From Bacillota bacterium (GTDB lineage: Bacteria; Bacillota; Clostridia; Christensenellales; Christensenellaceae), in contig JAEWMJ010000053.1 in assembly GCA_023393165.1 (NCBI GenBank), positions 1 through 13,282 on the forward strand: DNA of 13,282 nucleotides. Direction: 5' to 3'. The translations under genes and the position numbers were made by a program. The first letter of the stretch is position 1, and every line of letters starts with the position of its first letter. The notes under the pieces are model-generated. The model saw only the letters and a list, made by a program, of their open reading frames with translations, searched no databases and was not told the DNA's origin. This document shows positions 1 to 6,990 of this stretch, piece by piece.

Positions 1-200
1 GCGGCTGGTTAGGCCTTACCCGATAGGATTTTCCTACTGTATATTCATCAGCTTACCAAAGTTTCGCAGAATTTCTTCCACTCACTAGGGGAAATCAGTT
101 AGTCTGATTTCGCAGCTCGCACCTTTAAACAATTATATCATCATTTTTGTGTTGATGGTTGAATATGTATAAATGAGCATAAGTTTAGGAGGGCTTTAAC
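1..200. other. Non-coding left edge with two hairpins
   Basis: No supported gene. Two short inverted repeats are visible: TAGGA/TCCTA at 24-28 and 32-36, and GAAATCAG/CTGATTTC at 91-98 and 104-111 with a 5-nt loop. Neither is followed by a T-run on either strand. The first 120 bases are richer in GC than the AT-rich 125-185 stretch and could be the tail of a mobile element or of a gene lying to the left; this is a guess. A weak -10-like TATAAA lies near 169-174, before the ribosome site of the next gene. Confidence 0.4.
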
Positions 201-1001
201 ATGGCCGAAAACCAAAATACCTCAAATTACGATAATCCTTTTTGGCTGCAGATTCTTGGAGACCAAATGCGCTTCATTTCGTGTGCGCTTATGCCCCGCG
301 AAACCGACCTCGTGCAGCAGGCCGAACACTTCATTACGCTGTTTGATACTTTATACGCCCAATCAACGGAATACCTCCCAGAAATCGCTTTGGAACGCTT
401 TTTGGATACGGCTTATAATGTAACGCAGCAAGCGCGGACATTCTGTCTGACAATTCTGCGAAGACAAATCTCCGGCGACGCCTGCATCAATTTATCGCCA
501 GGTTTTTTAAACCAGATGGCAAATGAAGCTGAGGAGTATCTCCGTATATTAGATCTTACAATGAAAAAAAGACAAAACCTGATGCATCCTATCCATTATC
601 ACCTTTTATGGCTCGCTAACTGTTCTGTTAACGTGGATACCATAAACTCGTGCCTGGATCCCTCTGAAAGAGAACTGCTTAGATTTTGCCACCGCTTTAT
701 GCATAAATTTGACGGCCTGTACTTTAAATCAATGGAAATGATGGGCTTTCTGCGGACCGGACTCACGGAATTCTCCGCGCTCTACCGTTTAAATTCAGAT
801 GTAATAAACGAACTCGTTGGATATGCAGAATTTCTTCTGGAACTGGAAAACAAACTGGAGAATAAAGAAATCCTGGGCACGATAAGCAGGCTCAGTATAA
901 ATCATATGTATAGAAAGGCCTGCTATTATGCCATGAAGCTGTCCGAGGTATCGGGTACGCAGCCGCCGGTATTTGACATGATGCAAAAAAGAAGGGAATA
1001 G
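201..1001 (+). CDS. DUF2935 domain-containing protein
   Basis: A 266-residue protein of the DUF2935 family, which in Firmicutes forms paired four-helix bundles resembling ferritin-like folds; the biochemical role is unknown. The family signature is clear near the N-terminus (FWLQILGDQMRFI at residues 14-26, then LMPRE at 30-34). A second, related all-helical repeat fills about residues 130-255. There is no signal peptide or membrane segment, so it should be cytosolic. The start is fixed by AGGAGGG at 187-193, 7 nt before the ATG. The last helix reads NHMYRKACYY, where relatives as I remember them usually carry acidic residues after the arginine, so this copy may have lost part of a metal site. 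It is transcribed alone, converging on the next gene. Confidence 0.85.
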   Translation: MAENQNTSNYDNPFWLQILGDQMRFISCALMPRETDLVQQAEHFITLFDTLYAQSTEYLPEIALERFLDTAYNVTQQARTFCLTILRRQISGDACINLSPGFLNQMANEAEEYLRILDLTMKKRQNLMHPIHYHLLWLANCSVNVDTINSCLDPSERELLRFCHRFMHKFDGLYFKSMEMMGFLRTGLTEFSALYRLNSDVINELVGYAEFLLELENKLENKEILGTISRLSINHMYRKACYYAMKLSEVSGTQPPVFDMMQKRRE

Positions 1002-1018
1002 GAATATCACGCACAATC

Positions 1019-1058
1019 CAAAAAAGGTTGTTTGGTTAACGCGCATGCAGTAACCTTG
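1019..1058 (-). terminator. Terminator downstream of the DUF7670-like gene
   Basis: On the minus strand AAGGTT (1057-1052) can pair with AACCTT (1029-1024), followed by a run of T (complement of A at 1019-1025). A shorter GGTTA/TAACC pairing lies inside. It is moderately convincing: the stem is short and the loop long. It sits 10 nt past the stop at 1068. Confidence 0.45.
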
Positions 1059-1067
1059 ACTGTTTCC

Positions 1068-1451
1068 TTAACCTTTGTGCTCATCAGATGTTTTCATTTT
1101 AGGAAGGCTAAGACGGCGCGAAATCAAAAAAAGCAGGCCTGTAAGCAGCAGCGGAAAAGTGATCACTAAAAAATTAACCGCTCCCGTATAGGTATTGAAA
1201 AAGAAAGTAAAAAAAACCGCAGCCCCAATAAAAAACCATCCGCAAACCAAAAGCCGGTTCCAGAATAAAGCCAAAAAAGCCGCCAGCAGTATGGCAGGCA
1301 ACGCATGAATCAAAAAACCGCCTATTTTTTCCAGAACTCCGCCGCTCAGGCTGAAAACATCGAACGTAAAAAGCATCAAAAACAATATAAAAGCAATGGC
1401 GATGATCCTCGGTACCCAGACAAATCTGGATCCATTCATATTCTTTTCCAT
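1068..1451 (-). CDS. Small four-helix membrane protein, DUF7670-like
   Basis: A 127-residue integral membrane protein with four hydrophobic segments at roughly residues 15-35, 46-63, 66-86 and 92-110, and short charged ends (MEKNMNGSR at the start, KTSDEHKG at the end). The pattern of WVPRIIAI in helix 1 and GFLIHALPA before helix 2 matches my recollection of the small bacterial DUF7670 family, of unknown function. The ribosome site AAGGTG lies at 1462-1457, 5 nt before the ATG. It is probably transcribed alone from the promoter at 1588-1616, with a leader of about 130 nt containing a CCGGTT/AACCGG inverted repeat (1477-1482 and 1500-1505). Assignment to the family is from memory; the membrane topology is directly readable. 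Confidence 0.75.
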   Translation of the reverse strand: MEKNMNGSRFVWVPRIIAIAFILFLMLFTFDVFSLSGGVLEKIGGFLIHALPAILLAAFLALFWNRLLVCGWFFIGAAVFFTFFFNTYTGAVNFLVITFPLLLTGLLFLISRRLSLPKMKTSDEHKG

Positions 1452-1587
1452 AATAACACCTTCATATGATTTAATACCGGTTCATCTTATGCAAAATAAA
1501 ACCGGGGGGTTATATCCCTTATCCAGAAATTTTGCAGCTTTAAGATGTAGCTTCATTTTTTAATATGGGACACACAGATGCAATTAA

Positions 1588-1616
1588 ATTATAAGTTTTA
1601 TTTCAAACGCAATCAA
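1588..1616 (-). promoter_or_regulatory. Sigma-A promoter of the DUF7670-like gene
   Basis: On the minus strand TTGATT (1616-1611), a 17-nt spacer and a perfect TATAAT (1593-1588). Transcription would begin near 1580, about 130 nt before the ATG at 1451. It also lies between capA and this gene, arguing that the two are separate units. Confidence 0.6.
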
Positions 1617-1652
1617 TAATTATATATCTCTTTTTATGACCGGCCCGGCGGT

Positions 1653-2903
1653 TTATTGTTCGGGAACGGCGGCAAGCTCGCTAAGAAAATCCACGGTCCG
1701 CGTATACGCCCCCATCGCCGTTTGAGCCACCGAGTCACCCATCTCCCGCCGGATGCTGTCTATGGAACCGGGGTTTATGGGCAGCACCTTATAATTTCCG
1801 CCCCGGTAAAAATATGTGGGAAGGTACCTTACGCCTTCTATCTTCGCGCCGTTTTCATCCTTCATCACATCCACATACGTTACAACCGCACGCGCGCAGT
1901 CGTCTCCGTCCATATTGGAAATAAAATTTCCCAGACAATAAGCGACAAATCCTGTACGGGCTTCAGTCCCTTCACCGGCGGTTACCATTTCCATGGGCTG
2001 CAGCACATGTGCATGGGAATAAAAAATAATATCCGCACCGGCGGCAACAAATTCTTTTGCCCATTCGACCTGGCTGGAAGTAGGCACGGTTTTCCGTTCC
2101 TCGCCGGTATGCAGACAAAGCGCCACGATATCGGCTCCCTCCTGTTTTACGGCCTTGATATCCGCCTTTATATTATCCTCGTTGATAAAATTAACCGCCT
2201 GATAAAGTTCGTCTCCCGTATATCCGCCGCTGTTCCCGTTTACACTGTTGGTATACGCAAGAAAGGCAAATGTGATGCCGTTAACCTCCTTAATAATTGC
2301 GTTTCTCTCCTCGCCCGGCAGATTTGTCCCGACGCAGTCAAGACCGGCTGCACGGATGTTTTTTATGGTGTTTTCCACGCCGTCCCGGTTTTTATCCAGC
2401 GCGTGGTTGTTTGCAGTGCAAAGCACATCGAAACCGGCGTTTTTCAGCGCGTCCAGTATCTCTACCGGCGCATTGAAATAGGAAAAAGCGCGCGTCCCGT
2501 CTTCTTTTAATTCGCCGCTCACCGAATATCCCATATCGTTTCCCGCCACCGGCGTCTCCAGATTAGCAATAAATATATCGGCTTCTTCAATATATGGTCC
2601 GATCAGATCGAAAACGGGATTAAAGTCGAAACTGTCACCGGTTTTTGCGTCATTGATCTGTGCAGCCATCAGCATCACGTCCCCTACCGCCGCAACCGTC
2701 GCATGTTTTATTTCCGGCGCGGAGGACGGCACGGTCGAAACGGATGGATCGGGAATTTTGGACGGGGGCGGTATTTGAGCATATGCCGCTACGTTACCCT
2801 GTTTTTCGGCTGCAGAAACTGCTTCACCGCCAAACTGACCGCTGCATCCGGCCATAAAAAACAAAGCCAACGCCCCCATACCAAACGATATAATTTTTTT
2901 CAT
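1653..2903 (-). CDS. CapA-family metallophosphatase lipoprotein
   Basis: A 416-residue CapA-type protein (PGA_cap fold, related to calcineurin-like phosphatases; the family includes poly-gamma-glutamate synthesis protein CapA). It begins with a lipoprotein signal, MKKIISFGMG then a hydrophobic stretch and the lipobox FMAGC with Cys20, so it should be anchored outside the membrane. A proline/serine-rich linker (about 42-62) leads to the catalytic domain. Metal-site motifs appear in order: GDVM (74-77), NLE (114-116), ANNH (164-167), LHTGEE (264-269), SHAHV (296-300), and LGNF (324-327). The frame stays open upstream to 2996, but the start at 2903 is preferred: AGAGGA precedes it, the signal peptide begins there, and the longer version would run into the terminator of the upstream gene. 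No other capsule genes are nearby, so the substrate is unknown. Confidence 0.88.
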   Translation of the reverse strand: MKKIISFGMGALALFFMAGCSGQFGGEAVSAAEKQGNVAAYAQIPPPSKIPDPSVSTVPSSAPEIKHATVAAVGDVMLMAAQINDAKTGDSFDFNPVFDLIGPYIEEADIFIANLETPVAGNDMGYSVSGELKEDGTRAFSYFNAPVEILDALKNAGFDVLCTANNHALDKNRDGVENTIKNIRAAGLDCVGTNLPGEERNAIIKEVNGITFAFLAYTNSVNGNSGGYTGDELYQAVNFINEDNIKADIKAVKQEGADIVALCLHTGEERKTVPTSSQVEWAKEFVAAGADIIFYSHAHVLQPMEMVTAGEGTEARTGFVAYCLGNFISNMDGDDCARAVVTYVDVMKDENGAKIEGVRYLPTYFYRGGNYKVLPINPGSIDSIRREMGDSVAQTAMGAYTRTVDFLSELAAVPEQ

Positions 2904-3000
2904 ATTATTCCTCTGTTCAATCAATTTTAAATTTTTTGTCGCAGCGGCAAATTTTATAAAGCCAGTGTCGACGCCGTTATCGTCTTTTTCCCGCATACAT

Positions 3001-3021
3001 AAAAAGTCCGGAAAACCGGAC
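3001..3021 (-). terminator. Rho-independent terminator
   Basis: On the minus strand GTCCGG (3021-3016), loop TTTT, CCGGAC (3011-3006), then five T. It sits 9 nt past the stop of the 244-residue gene and ends the OsmC/unknown-protein transcription unit. Confidence 0.85.
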
Positions 3022-3029
3022 AGTTAGTT

Positions 3030-3764
3030 TTAGGCTTCATATTTACCTACATCAAACGCAAAATATTTCTTTCGCATCAGATCCATTTCCTTCTTTCGGT
3101 AATACTTGATCTCATTTCTGCCCATGTACCAGAGCGAATCGGAACAGCCCATAAAACAACCGAAAAATACATGATCCAATTCCCGGGACCGCTCAAACAA
3201 ATCTAAAAACTGTTTAACATATAATAAGACAAGCTCGTGCATCCCGTCCGCTTGCACAATATAAGAGCCCAGCGGCGTTACATCTTCTATAAAAAAGCAG
3301 GTCTTTATTCGCCCGCCCTGCCGGACGATCCCCTTTTCCTGCAGCATCATTTTATATTCTTCCAGCCGGTTATAGTGCTCGCCGAATGAGACAGCACAGT
3401 TTGCCAGATAATTTCTGGCAGTGCTTGGGCCTTTGGAAATCGGGGGCAGCATTTTAAACCTGCCGGAAAGCTTGGTTTGCTGGCGAACCAGATCACGTTT
3501 GCTTGAGAACATATCCAAAAAGTTATCCACCTGTTTTGTCAGCTTTTTTCCCGAATTGAAGGTTACATGGTCTGTGATTAATATTTCCTTGCCGGTTTTG
3601 GAGTAATAAAAAGGCAGTTCGTCCCCGGTTAAAACGCTTAACTGGCGGCAAAGTGACGCAAGTGTTGTTCGAACGCTTTTGGCGGCCGCATCATCATATG
3701 CAATATGAAACTCTCCGGATGCTATGCACTTTTCAATTATTTTTTTCAGTTCTTTTTTCCCCAT
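3030..3764 (-). CDS. Unrecognised 244-residue protein
   Basis: I do not recognise this family. The product is soluble, with no signal peptide or membrane helix, and is rich in Lys/Arg (LRRQQ-type helices around residues 90-105). Notable segments are FFIEDVTPLGSYI near residues 157-169, FFGCFMGCSDSLWYMGR near 209-225, and a basic C-terminal helix YYRKKEMDLMRKKYF. The frame is open to 3797, but only the ATG at 3764 has a ribosome site (AGGG at 3776-3773, 8 nt away), so that start is chosen. It lies 79 nt after the OsmC gene on the same strand, with no clear promoter between, and is followed directly by a strong terminator, so the two are probably co-transcribed. A link to OsmC function is only contextual. 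Confidence 0.7.
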   Translation of the reverse strand: MGKKELKKIIEKCIASGEFHIAYDDAAAKSVRTTLASLCRQLSVLTGDELPFYYSKTGKEILITDHVTFNSGKKLTKQVDNFLDMFSSKRDLVRQQTKLSGRFKMLPPISKGPSTARNYLANCAVSFGEHYNRLEEYKMMLQEKGIVRQGGRIKTCFFIEDVTPLGSYIVQADGMHELVLLYVKQFLDLFERSRELDHVFFGCFMGCSDSLWYMGRNEIKYYRKKEMDLMRKKYFAFDVGKYEA

Positions 3765-3843
3765 ACGCATTTCCCTGTCGCTTATGCGCCTTTGCATTGC
3801 TTGAAAATGCCGCTCAATATCACTCTCAAAAGGCCCTGAAATT

Positions 3844-4296
3844 TTACAGTTCTCCTATTTGCGGCCATTGTCCGTTTAACCGGAACGTAGGTTTTACCAC
3901 TACGTTTCCGCGTACCATTGCCCAAACAGGGCAAAGTTTTTCTTCTGACAACCCGATTGCTTTTTGGACATCGTCTTCCGTCGCATCCGGCGATACAACC
4001 AAGATCTCCATATGGATCACTGAAAAGCTTTTGGGATGCTCATTCCTCGATTCACCGCGCATATTTATCTCAAAGCTTGCAATTGTTCGCCCAAATTTGC
4101 GGAGCATAGTTAGAATCGTACCGCCTGCGCATGTCCCAAAACTGATCAGAAAAACTTCCAGGGGATAATATCCTTCATCATCTCCATATGGAGGTATATA
4201 ATCTGTTATAATTTCCGGTTTCTCCGGAGCAGCCGCTGAGAAGCGCAGTTTTTGATTCATCAGACGGATTTTAGCCGTCATAGTTTCTGTTCCCAT
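3844..4296 (-). CDS. OsmC family protein (thiol peroxidase-like)
   Basis: A 150-residue member of the OsmC/Ohr superfamily, dimeric cytosolic proteins that in characterised cases reduce organic hydroperoxides using two cysteines. Both expected cysteines are present: Cys56 in FGTCAGGT, on the central helix, and Cys122 in EEKLCPVWAM. The conserved PLEVFLISFGTC segment and the C-terminal GNVVVKPTFRL strand also fit. It is of the general OsmC-like type rather than clearly Ohr, so the substrate is open. The ATG is set by AGGAGG at 4308-4303, 6 nt upstream. A TATAAT box lies at 4403-4398 on the same strand, without a convincing -35. It leads a likely two-gene unit with the unknown protein downstream. 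Confidence 0.85.
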   Translation of the reverse strand: MGTETMTAKIRLMNQKLRFSAAAPEKPEIITDYIPPYGDDEGYYPLEVFLISFGTCAGGTILTMLRKFGRTIASFEINMRGESRNEHPKSFSVIHMEILVVSPDATEDDVQKAIGLSEEKLCPVWAMVRGNVVVKPTFRLNGQWPQIGEL

Positions 4297-4555
4297 TTTA
4301 AGCCTCCTCTTATGCTTACCGGTGTGTCCCTCAGGAAATGACGCCTTGCCGTTTATATTTCATTTCCAGGTTATGAAAACACCTGTTTTTTATGGGTATT
4401 ATACTAAATTCCCACTGGTAATATTCTATAACTACTGTCGAAAATCCTCTATGATTTCGCTTGCGCCAATAAATTGTATATTTATATAGTATAATCAATT
4501 ATTTTATTCCATGCCCGAACTGAGCTATCATCAAAGAATTAATTAAACACAGAAT
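4297..4555. other. Intergenic region upstream of the OsmC gene
   Basis: No gene is seen in these 259 bases. They hold the OsmC ribosome site, a TATAAT box on the minus strand (4403-4398) and a weak plus-strand hairpin CAGGT/ACCTG followed by six T around 4366-4391. The rest is AT-rich without other visible structure. Confidence 0.4.
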
Positions 4556-4588
4556 AAAAAAAGCCCGGCCTTATGCAGCAGACCGGGC
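4556..4588 (-). terminator. Strong terminator of the RNA locus
   Basis: On the minus strand GCCCGG (4588-4583), a 14-nt loop, CCGGGC (4568-4563) and seven T (4562-4556). The plus strand has no T-run on its side, which sets the direction. Confidence 0.8.
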
Positions 4589-4750
4589 AATCCAAAACCG
4601 GCGGTAAACCTCGCCGCGGGATTCGTGCACTCCCGCAGCGTAAACCCGCCTGGGCTAAAATATATATATTTAAATTTTATTCGTATCAGTCCCGAACAAT
4701 TGGTCCGACTTATAAATTTTTTTGCTGAAAACAAGGAATAATCATGAATT
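4556..4750 (-). ncRNA. Predicted structured non-coding RNA or leader
   Basis: Transcription from the promoter at 4757-4786 would give an RNA of about 195 nt ending at a strong terminator, with no convincing gene inside. Its GC-rich half folds well: GGCGG/CCGCC (4650-4646 with 4604-4600) encloses CGC/GCG and GCGGGA/TCCCGC (4636-4631 with 4621-4616) around a 9-nt loop. The two internal-loop arms carry matching GTTTA sequences. A further imperfect hairpin lies near 4690-4712. I compared it from memory with T-box, ZTP, SAM, cobalamin, c-di-GMP, THF and SRP RNAs and found no match. The OsmC gene starts 260 nt further on, so an attenuator role for it is possible but stretched. Confidence 0.45.
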
Positions 4751-4756
4751 AAACAT

Positions 4757-4811
4757 ATTATACCATATAAGCATATATAATGTCATATTTGTACCAAAAC
4801 AGGTACAAATA
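4757..4811 (-). promoter_or_regulatory. Promoter overlapped by a palindromic operator
   Basis: The minus strand carries ATGACA (4786-4781), an 18-nt spacer and a perfect TATAAT (4762-4757). Touching the -35 is a perfect 10-bp inverted repeat with a 6-nt centre: TATTTGTACC (4786-4795) and GGTACAAATA (4802-4811). Its TTTGTAC half-site resembles dyads bound by GntR- or LacI-type repressors. Position next to the -35 suggests a regulated promoter feeding the RNA at 4556-4750. The cognate regulator is not identifiable. Confidence 0.55.
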
Positions 4812-4832
4812 ACGCCCTGTGATAATAAAATC

Positions 4833-4866
4833 TCCGTATCAACTTCCAATATGAAGTTGATACGGA
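4833..4866. repeat. 14-bp perfect palindrome
   Basis: TCCGTATCAACTTC (4833-4846) and its reverse complement (4853-4866) around the loop CAATAT. On the minus strand it is followed by GATTTTATT, a weak T-tract, so it may end transcription of the TetR/zinc-ribbon operon about 180 nt after the last stop. It could equally be an interspersed palindrome. Confidence 0.6.
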
Positions 4867-5044
4867 TACCTTCAGCAAGGGGGTGGCAGCGAAGCGTCGG
4901 ACGGGGAAAGGTTCCCCCGCTGAGCATAGTGTCGGCACTTCGCTACGGATTCATGCTGCGCGTAAGTTTTTCCCTCGGCACCCGTTTGCATTCATCTCGC
5001 GCTCAGTGAAAGCTGCGTTCCCTTTTTCCGCCTTTGGGCGGCGG
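4867..5044. other. GC-rich non-coding stretch
   Basis: Clearly more GC-rich than the flanks, with no gene I can support. It contains GGGGAA/TTCCCC (4903-4908 and 4912-4917) nested inside AGCGAAG/CTTCGCT (4888-4894 and 4938-4944), and CCGCC/GGCGG just before 5044. It may be an intergenic repeat family or eroded coding DNA. Confidence 0.35.
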
Positions 5045-5284
5045 TCACTCCGCTTTCCAGGCAGGGAGCTGCGCCATGATGTTTTTTGCAGACTTGACTG
5101 CAGCGTCTTTATCAAGACCCTGTGTCCTGACTATGAATTCCGCCATTCCGGCAAGTTTCTCATCATAGCTTTGCATGCTTCCATCCTCGTGCGCACAAAA
5201 TTTACAGTAATCACGGCTTTCATCTCCCATTGCATAATCGGATTTTTCCCGCATGGGCATACCGCAGGCAATACAAACCTTCAT
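5045..5284 (-). CDS. Small zinc-ribbon protein
   Basis: A 79-residue protein of the putative zinc-ribbon family Pfam PF12674. Four cysteines in two knuckles should bind one zinc: Cys4 and Cys7 (CIACGMPM) and Cys27 and Cys30 (YCKFCAHEDG). An acidic helical tail follows (about 40-79). Characterised homologues are lacking; such domains occur alone or fused to regulator domains. AAGGAG at 5300-5295 lies 10 nt before the ATG. It is the last gene of a tight operon (19-nt gap) behind two DNA-binding proteins, which suggests it acts with them or is their target. Confidence 0.8.
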   Translation of the reverse strand: MKVCIACGMPMREKSDYAMGDESRDYCKFCAHEDGSMQSYDEKLAGMAEFIVRTQGLDKDAAVKSAKNIMAQLPAWKAE

Positions 5285-5303
5285 TTTCTTTTTTCTCCTT
5301 TAA

Positions 5304-5501
5304 TTATTTTTTGAAATATATATCTACCCCGAGGCTTTCCAGTTCTTTTATTCCTTTAGGGGTAATTTTATAAACCGTTGTTTTTTCCTCATCCGCTTCA
5401 AACCATTTAAGCTCCATCAGACGGCTGAACAGCCTGTTCCCAAGCGTACCGCCCAGATGCCCGTAGCAGGTCCTGGCTTTAAGAATCTTTCCGATATGCA
5501 T
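5304..5501 (-). CDS. Stand-alone ArsR-like winged-helix fragment
   Basis: A 65-residue protein resembling the C-terminal part of certain ArsR-type regulators: ARTCYGHLGGTLGNRLF (residues 9-25) is the familiar RTCYDHLAG-type segment, then a short winged-helix-like region ending VYKITPKGIKELESLGVDIY. The usual N-terminal ArsR helix-turn-helix is absent. The gene has its own start: AGGAG at 5514-5510, 8 nt before the ATG, and only 14 nt separate it from the TetR stop, so it is a designed short gene rather than a random truncation. It could be a partner or sensor module for the TetR protein. The domain resemblance is from memory; the operon structure is seen. Confidence 0.7.
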   Translation of the reverse strand: MHIGKILKARTCYGHLGGTLGNRLFSRLMELKWFEADEEKTTVYKITPKGIKELESLGVDIYFKK

Positions 5502-5515
5502 TATCCCGACTCCTG

Positions 5516-6097
5516 TTATTTTTCAATCAAACCTATAAAATATTCGATCAACTCGCCTCCGCGTTGTTCGATCACGCTTTTTCCAGGCGCAAAGAGTTCC
5601 CGGTTTATGAGATAATAATGAACCAATCCGATCCAGGTATTAAAAAGCAGGTGCAAAGGCATGGGCCGTATGAGCCCAAGTTCTGTTTCCCGTTTCACAG
5701 CCTCGCTCAAATGCAGCGATATTGCTGACTGCACCATAATAAAGCAATCCCTGCAGCCGGCAGGCAGGAGCGTGGATTCGCTCACCAGCCGGAAATAAAA
5801 ATCCTCATATTCGGCAAGACCTGTGAGGTGCGCAGCTAATATTTCGCGCACGCCCGCATGCCCGCAGGCAAGATCATGTGTTCTTTGCGCTATTCTCTGT
5901 CCGAAGTCCCAAATGACCGCGCTTATCAGCGCATCCTGGGATTCAAAATGCGCAAAGACACTTCCGTGCGAAACTCCCGCAGCTTTAGCGACATCATCTG
6001 TACGTGCGGTTATTACGCCACTTTTAGCGAATTCGCCATAAGCCGCTTCCAATATCCTTTGCCGTGTTTTTTCCTTTTGCAAAACCCGCTTATTCAA
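5516..6097 (-). CDS. TetR/AcrR family transcriptional regulator
   Basis: A 193-residue TetR-family repressor. The N-terminal helix-turn-helix is well preserved: RQRILEAAYGEFAKSG (12-27), then TDDVAKAAGVSHGSVFAHFESQDAL (33-57). The all-helical C-terminal half (60-193) is the ligand and dimer domain and gives no clue to the inducer; CRDCF near residues 113-117 offers a pair of cysteines. The start is TTG at 6097, supported by AGGAG at 6111-6107, 9 nt upstream. It heads an operon with the short winged-helix and zinc-ribbon genes. The inverted repeat at 6119-6132 over the predicted transcription start suggests autorepression. No efflux pump gene is adjacent. Confidence 0.88.
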   Translation of the reverse strand: MNKRVLQKEKTRQRILEAAYGEFAKSGVITARTDDVAKAAGVSHGSVFAHFESQDALISAVIWDFGQRIAQRTHDLACGHAGVREILAAHLTGLAEYEDFYFRLVSESTLLPAGCRDCFIMVQSAISLHLSEAVKRETELGLIRPMPLHLLFNTWIGLVHYYLINRELFAPGKSVIEQRGGELIEYFIGLIEK

Positions 6098-6118
6098 ACT
6101 GGTTGACTCCTAAATCAT

Positions 6119-6160
6119 TGACTTTATAGTCATTATAATTTATTCCAATCATTTTTGCAA
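6119..6160 (-). promoter_or_regulatory. TetR operon promoter with likely operator
   Basis: On the minus strand TTGCAA (6160-6155), a 17-nt spacer and perfect TATAAT (6137-6132). The inverted repeat TGACT-TTAT-AGTCA (6119-6132) begins at the -10 and covers the expected start near 6125, the usual place for TetR-family autorepression. This dyad type (TGACT-N4-AGTCA) is common for TetR-family sites. Confidence 0.7.
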
Positions 6161-6215
6161 TACTTTTTATTTGCCGGATTCAGAACTAAAAATGTTTAAA
6201 AAACATGGAAAAAGA

Positions 6216-6249
6216 TATAATAATTGTTAATACACATACCTTTTTGGAG
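6216..6249 (+). promoter_or_regulatory. Weak promoter and ribosome site for the membrane protein
   Basis: A perfect TATAAT at 6216-6221 with only a poor -35 (TGTTTA, 6193-6198) 17 nt upstream. GGAG at 6246-6249 precedes ATGATG. The imperfect -35 overlaps an ATGTTT/AAACAT inverted repeat (6192-6206), so an activator is possible. Confidence 0.4.
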
Positions 6250-6254
6250 ATAAA

Positions 6255-6935
6255 ATGATGGAATTCAATAAACACCAGAAAAAAATCATGGATGCGGTCA
6301 GGGACAAAAGTGTTTTCGATCTCACGTCCTATCTAATCGAATTCAAGTATACGAAAAACTTTACCAATGAATCATTCCAAAAAACGCTTTCATTGGGGGA
6401 ACAAAAATATGAATACGATTTTTCAAACCCCCAGGTCATCGGTTCGGATCTTTCCGGTATCTATGATTTTCTGTTTGTTTGGCAATACTTAAAAGACAAC
6501 GGTCTCATATTTGAAACCGAAAAAACGATCCTGCCGCAGGACCTTTCCGTTTTTTTTACGGAACAGCCGGATGCGGATGATTTGAAATTCAACAAGGATA
6601 TCGTTAAAACCTGCCAGAACAAAATAGGGCTGCGGATAATCCCGTCTCCGGGATTGGAGTCCTTCATAAAACGTAAATTCAAAACAACGACCGAAACGGT
6701 TTTATTGAACAGCCTTAGGGCAGCCTGGACCGCAGCTATTGTCGCATTGGTTTTTTTGATTGCATCCGCTGTATTTTACGCTTTTTTGTACCTGGAGGCA
6801 AACAGGGAGGCCTCCTATATTTTAAATCAAATGGGGATTCTTCAGCAAAATACAAATTCGATCGGCAGGTCGGTTTCCGATATCAAGGATACTATTACCG
6901 GAATATCTGATAAAATAAATTCGTTTCTTCCATAA
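6255..6935 (+). CDS. Single-helix membrane protein of unknown function
   Basis: A 226-residue protein I cannot place in a named family. The N-terminal 150 residues look cytosolic and mixed alpha/beta, starting KHQKKIMDAV and containing FLFVWQYLKDNGLI (72-85), a segment I associate with hypothetical Firmicute proteins. One transmembrane helix spans about residues 157-180. The 45-residue tail that follows is polar and heptad-like (ILQQNTNSIGRSVSDI, then ITGISDKINSF), suggesting a short coiled coil. GGAG at 6246-6249 supports the start; the second ATG three bases on is equally possible. It is a single-gene unit, divergent from the TetR operon and ended by a bidirectional terminator. The shape (soluble domain, one helix, coiled tail) would suit a membrane sensor or effector, which is inference. 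Confidence 0.72.
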   Translation: MMEFNKHQKKIMDAVRDKSVFDLTSYLIEFKYTKNFTNESFQKTLSLGEQKYEYDFSNPQVIGSDLSGIYDFLFVWQYLKDNGLIFETEKTILPQDLSVFFTEQPDADDLKFNKDIVKTCQNKIGLRIIPSPGLESFIKRKFKTTTETVLLNSLRAAWTAAIVALVFLIASAVFYAFLYLEANREASYILNQMGILQQNTNSIGRSVSDIKDTITGISDKINSFLP

Positions 6936-6990
6936 CGGAAGTTCAATATACCCCCGAAAGAGTTTTTACTCTTAAGGGGCCTCTAAAAAC

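Noticed and set aside
1656..2510. Long plus-strand frame of 284 codons
   Set aside because: It is antisense to the capA-type gene, which has a lipoprotein signal, metal-site motifs and a ribosome site; the plus frame has none of these.
2904..2996. Longer start for the CapA-type protein
   Set aside because: The extra 31 residues precede a complete lipoprotein signal peptide, have no ribosome site, and would begin at the terminator of the upstream gene.
4590..4660. ZTP riboswitch on the plus strand
   Set aside because: CCCGCCTGGGC recalls its 3' motif, but the 5' GGGTCGTG half is absent and the only terminator reads on the minus strand.
4883..5314. 143-codon plus-strand frame
   Set aside because: Mostly antisense to the zinc-ribbon gene; the remainder covers palindrome-rich DNA and lacks a start signal.
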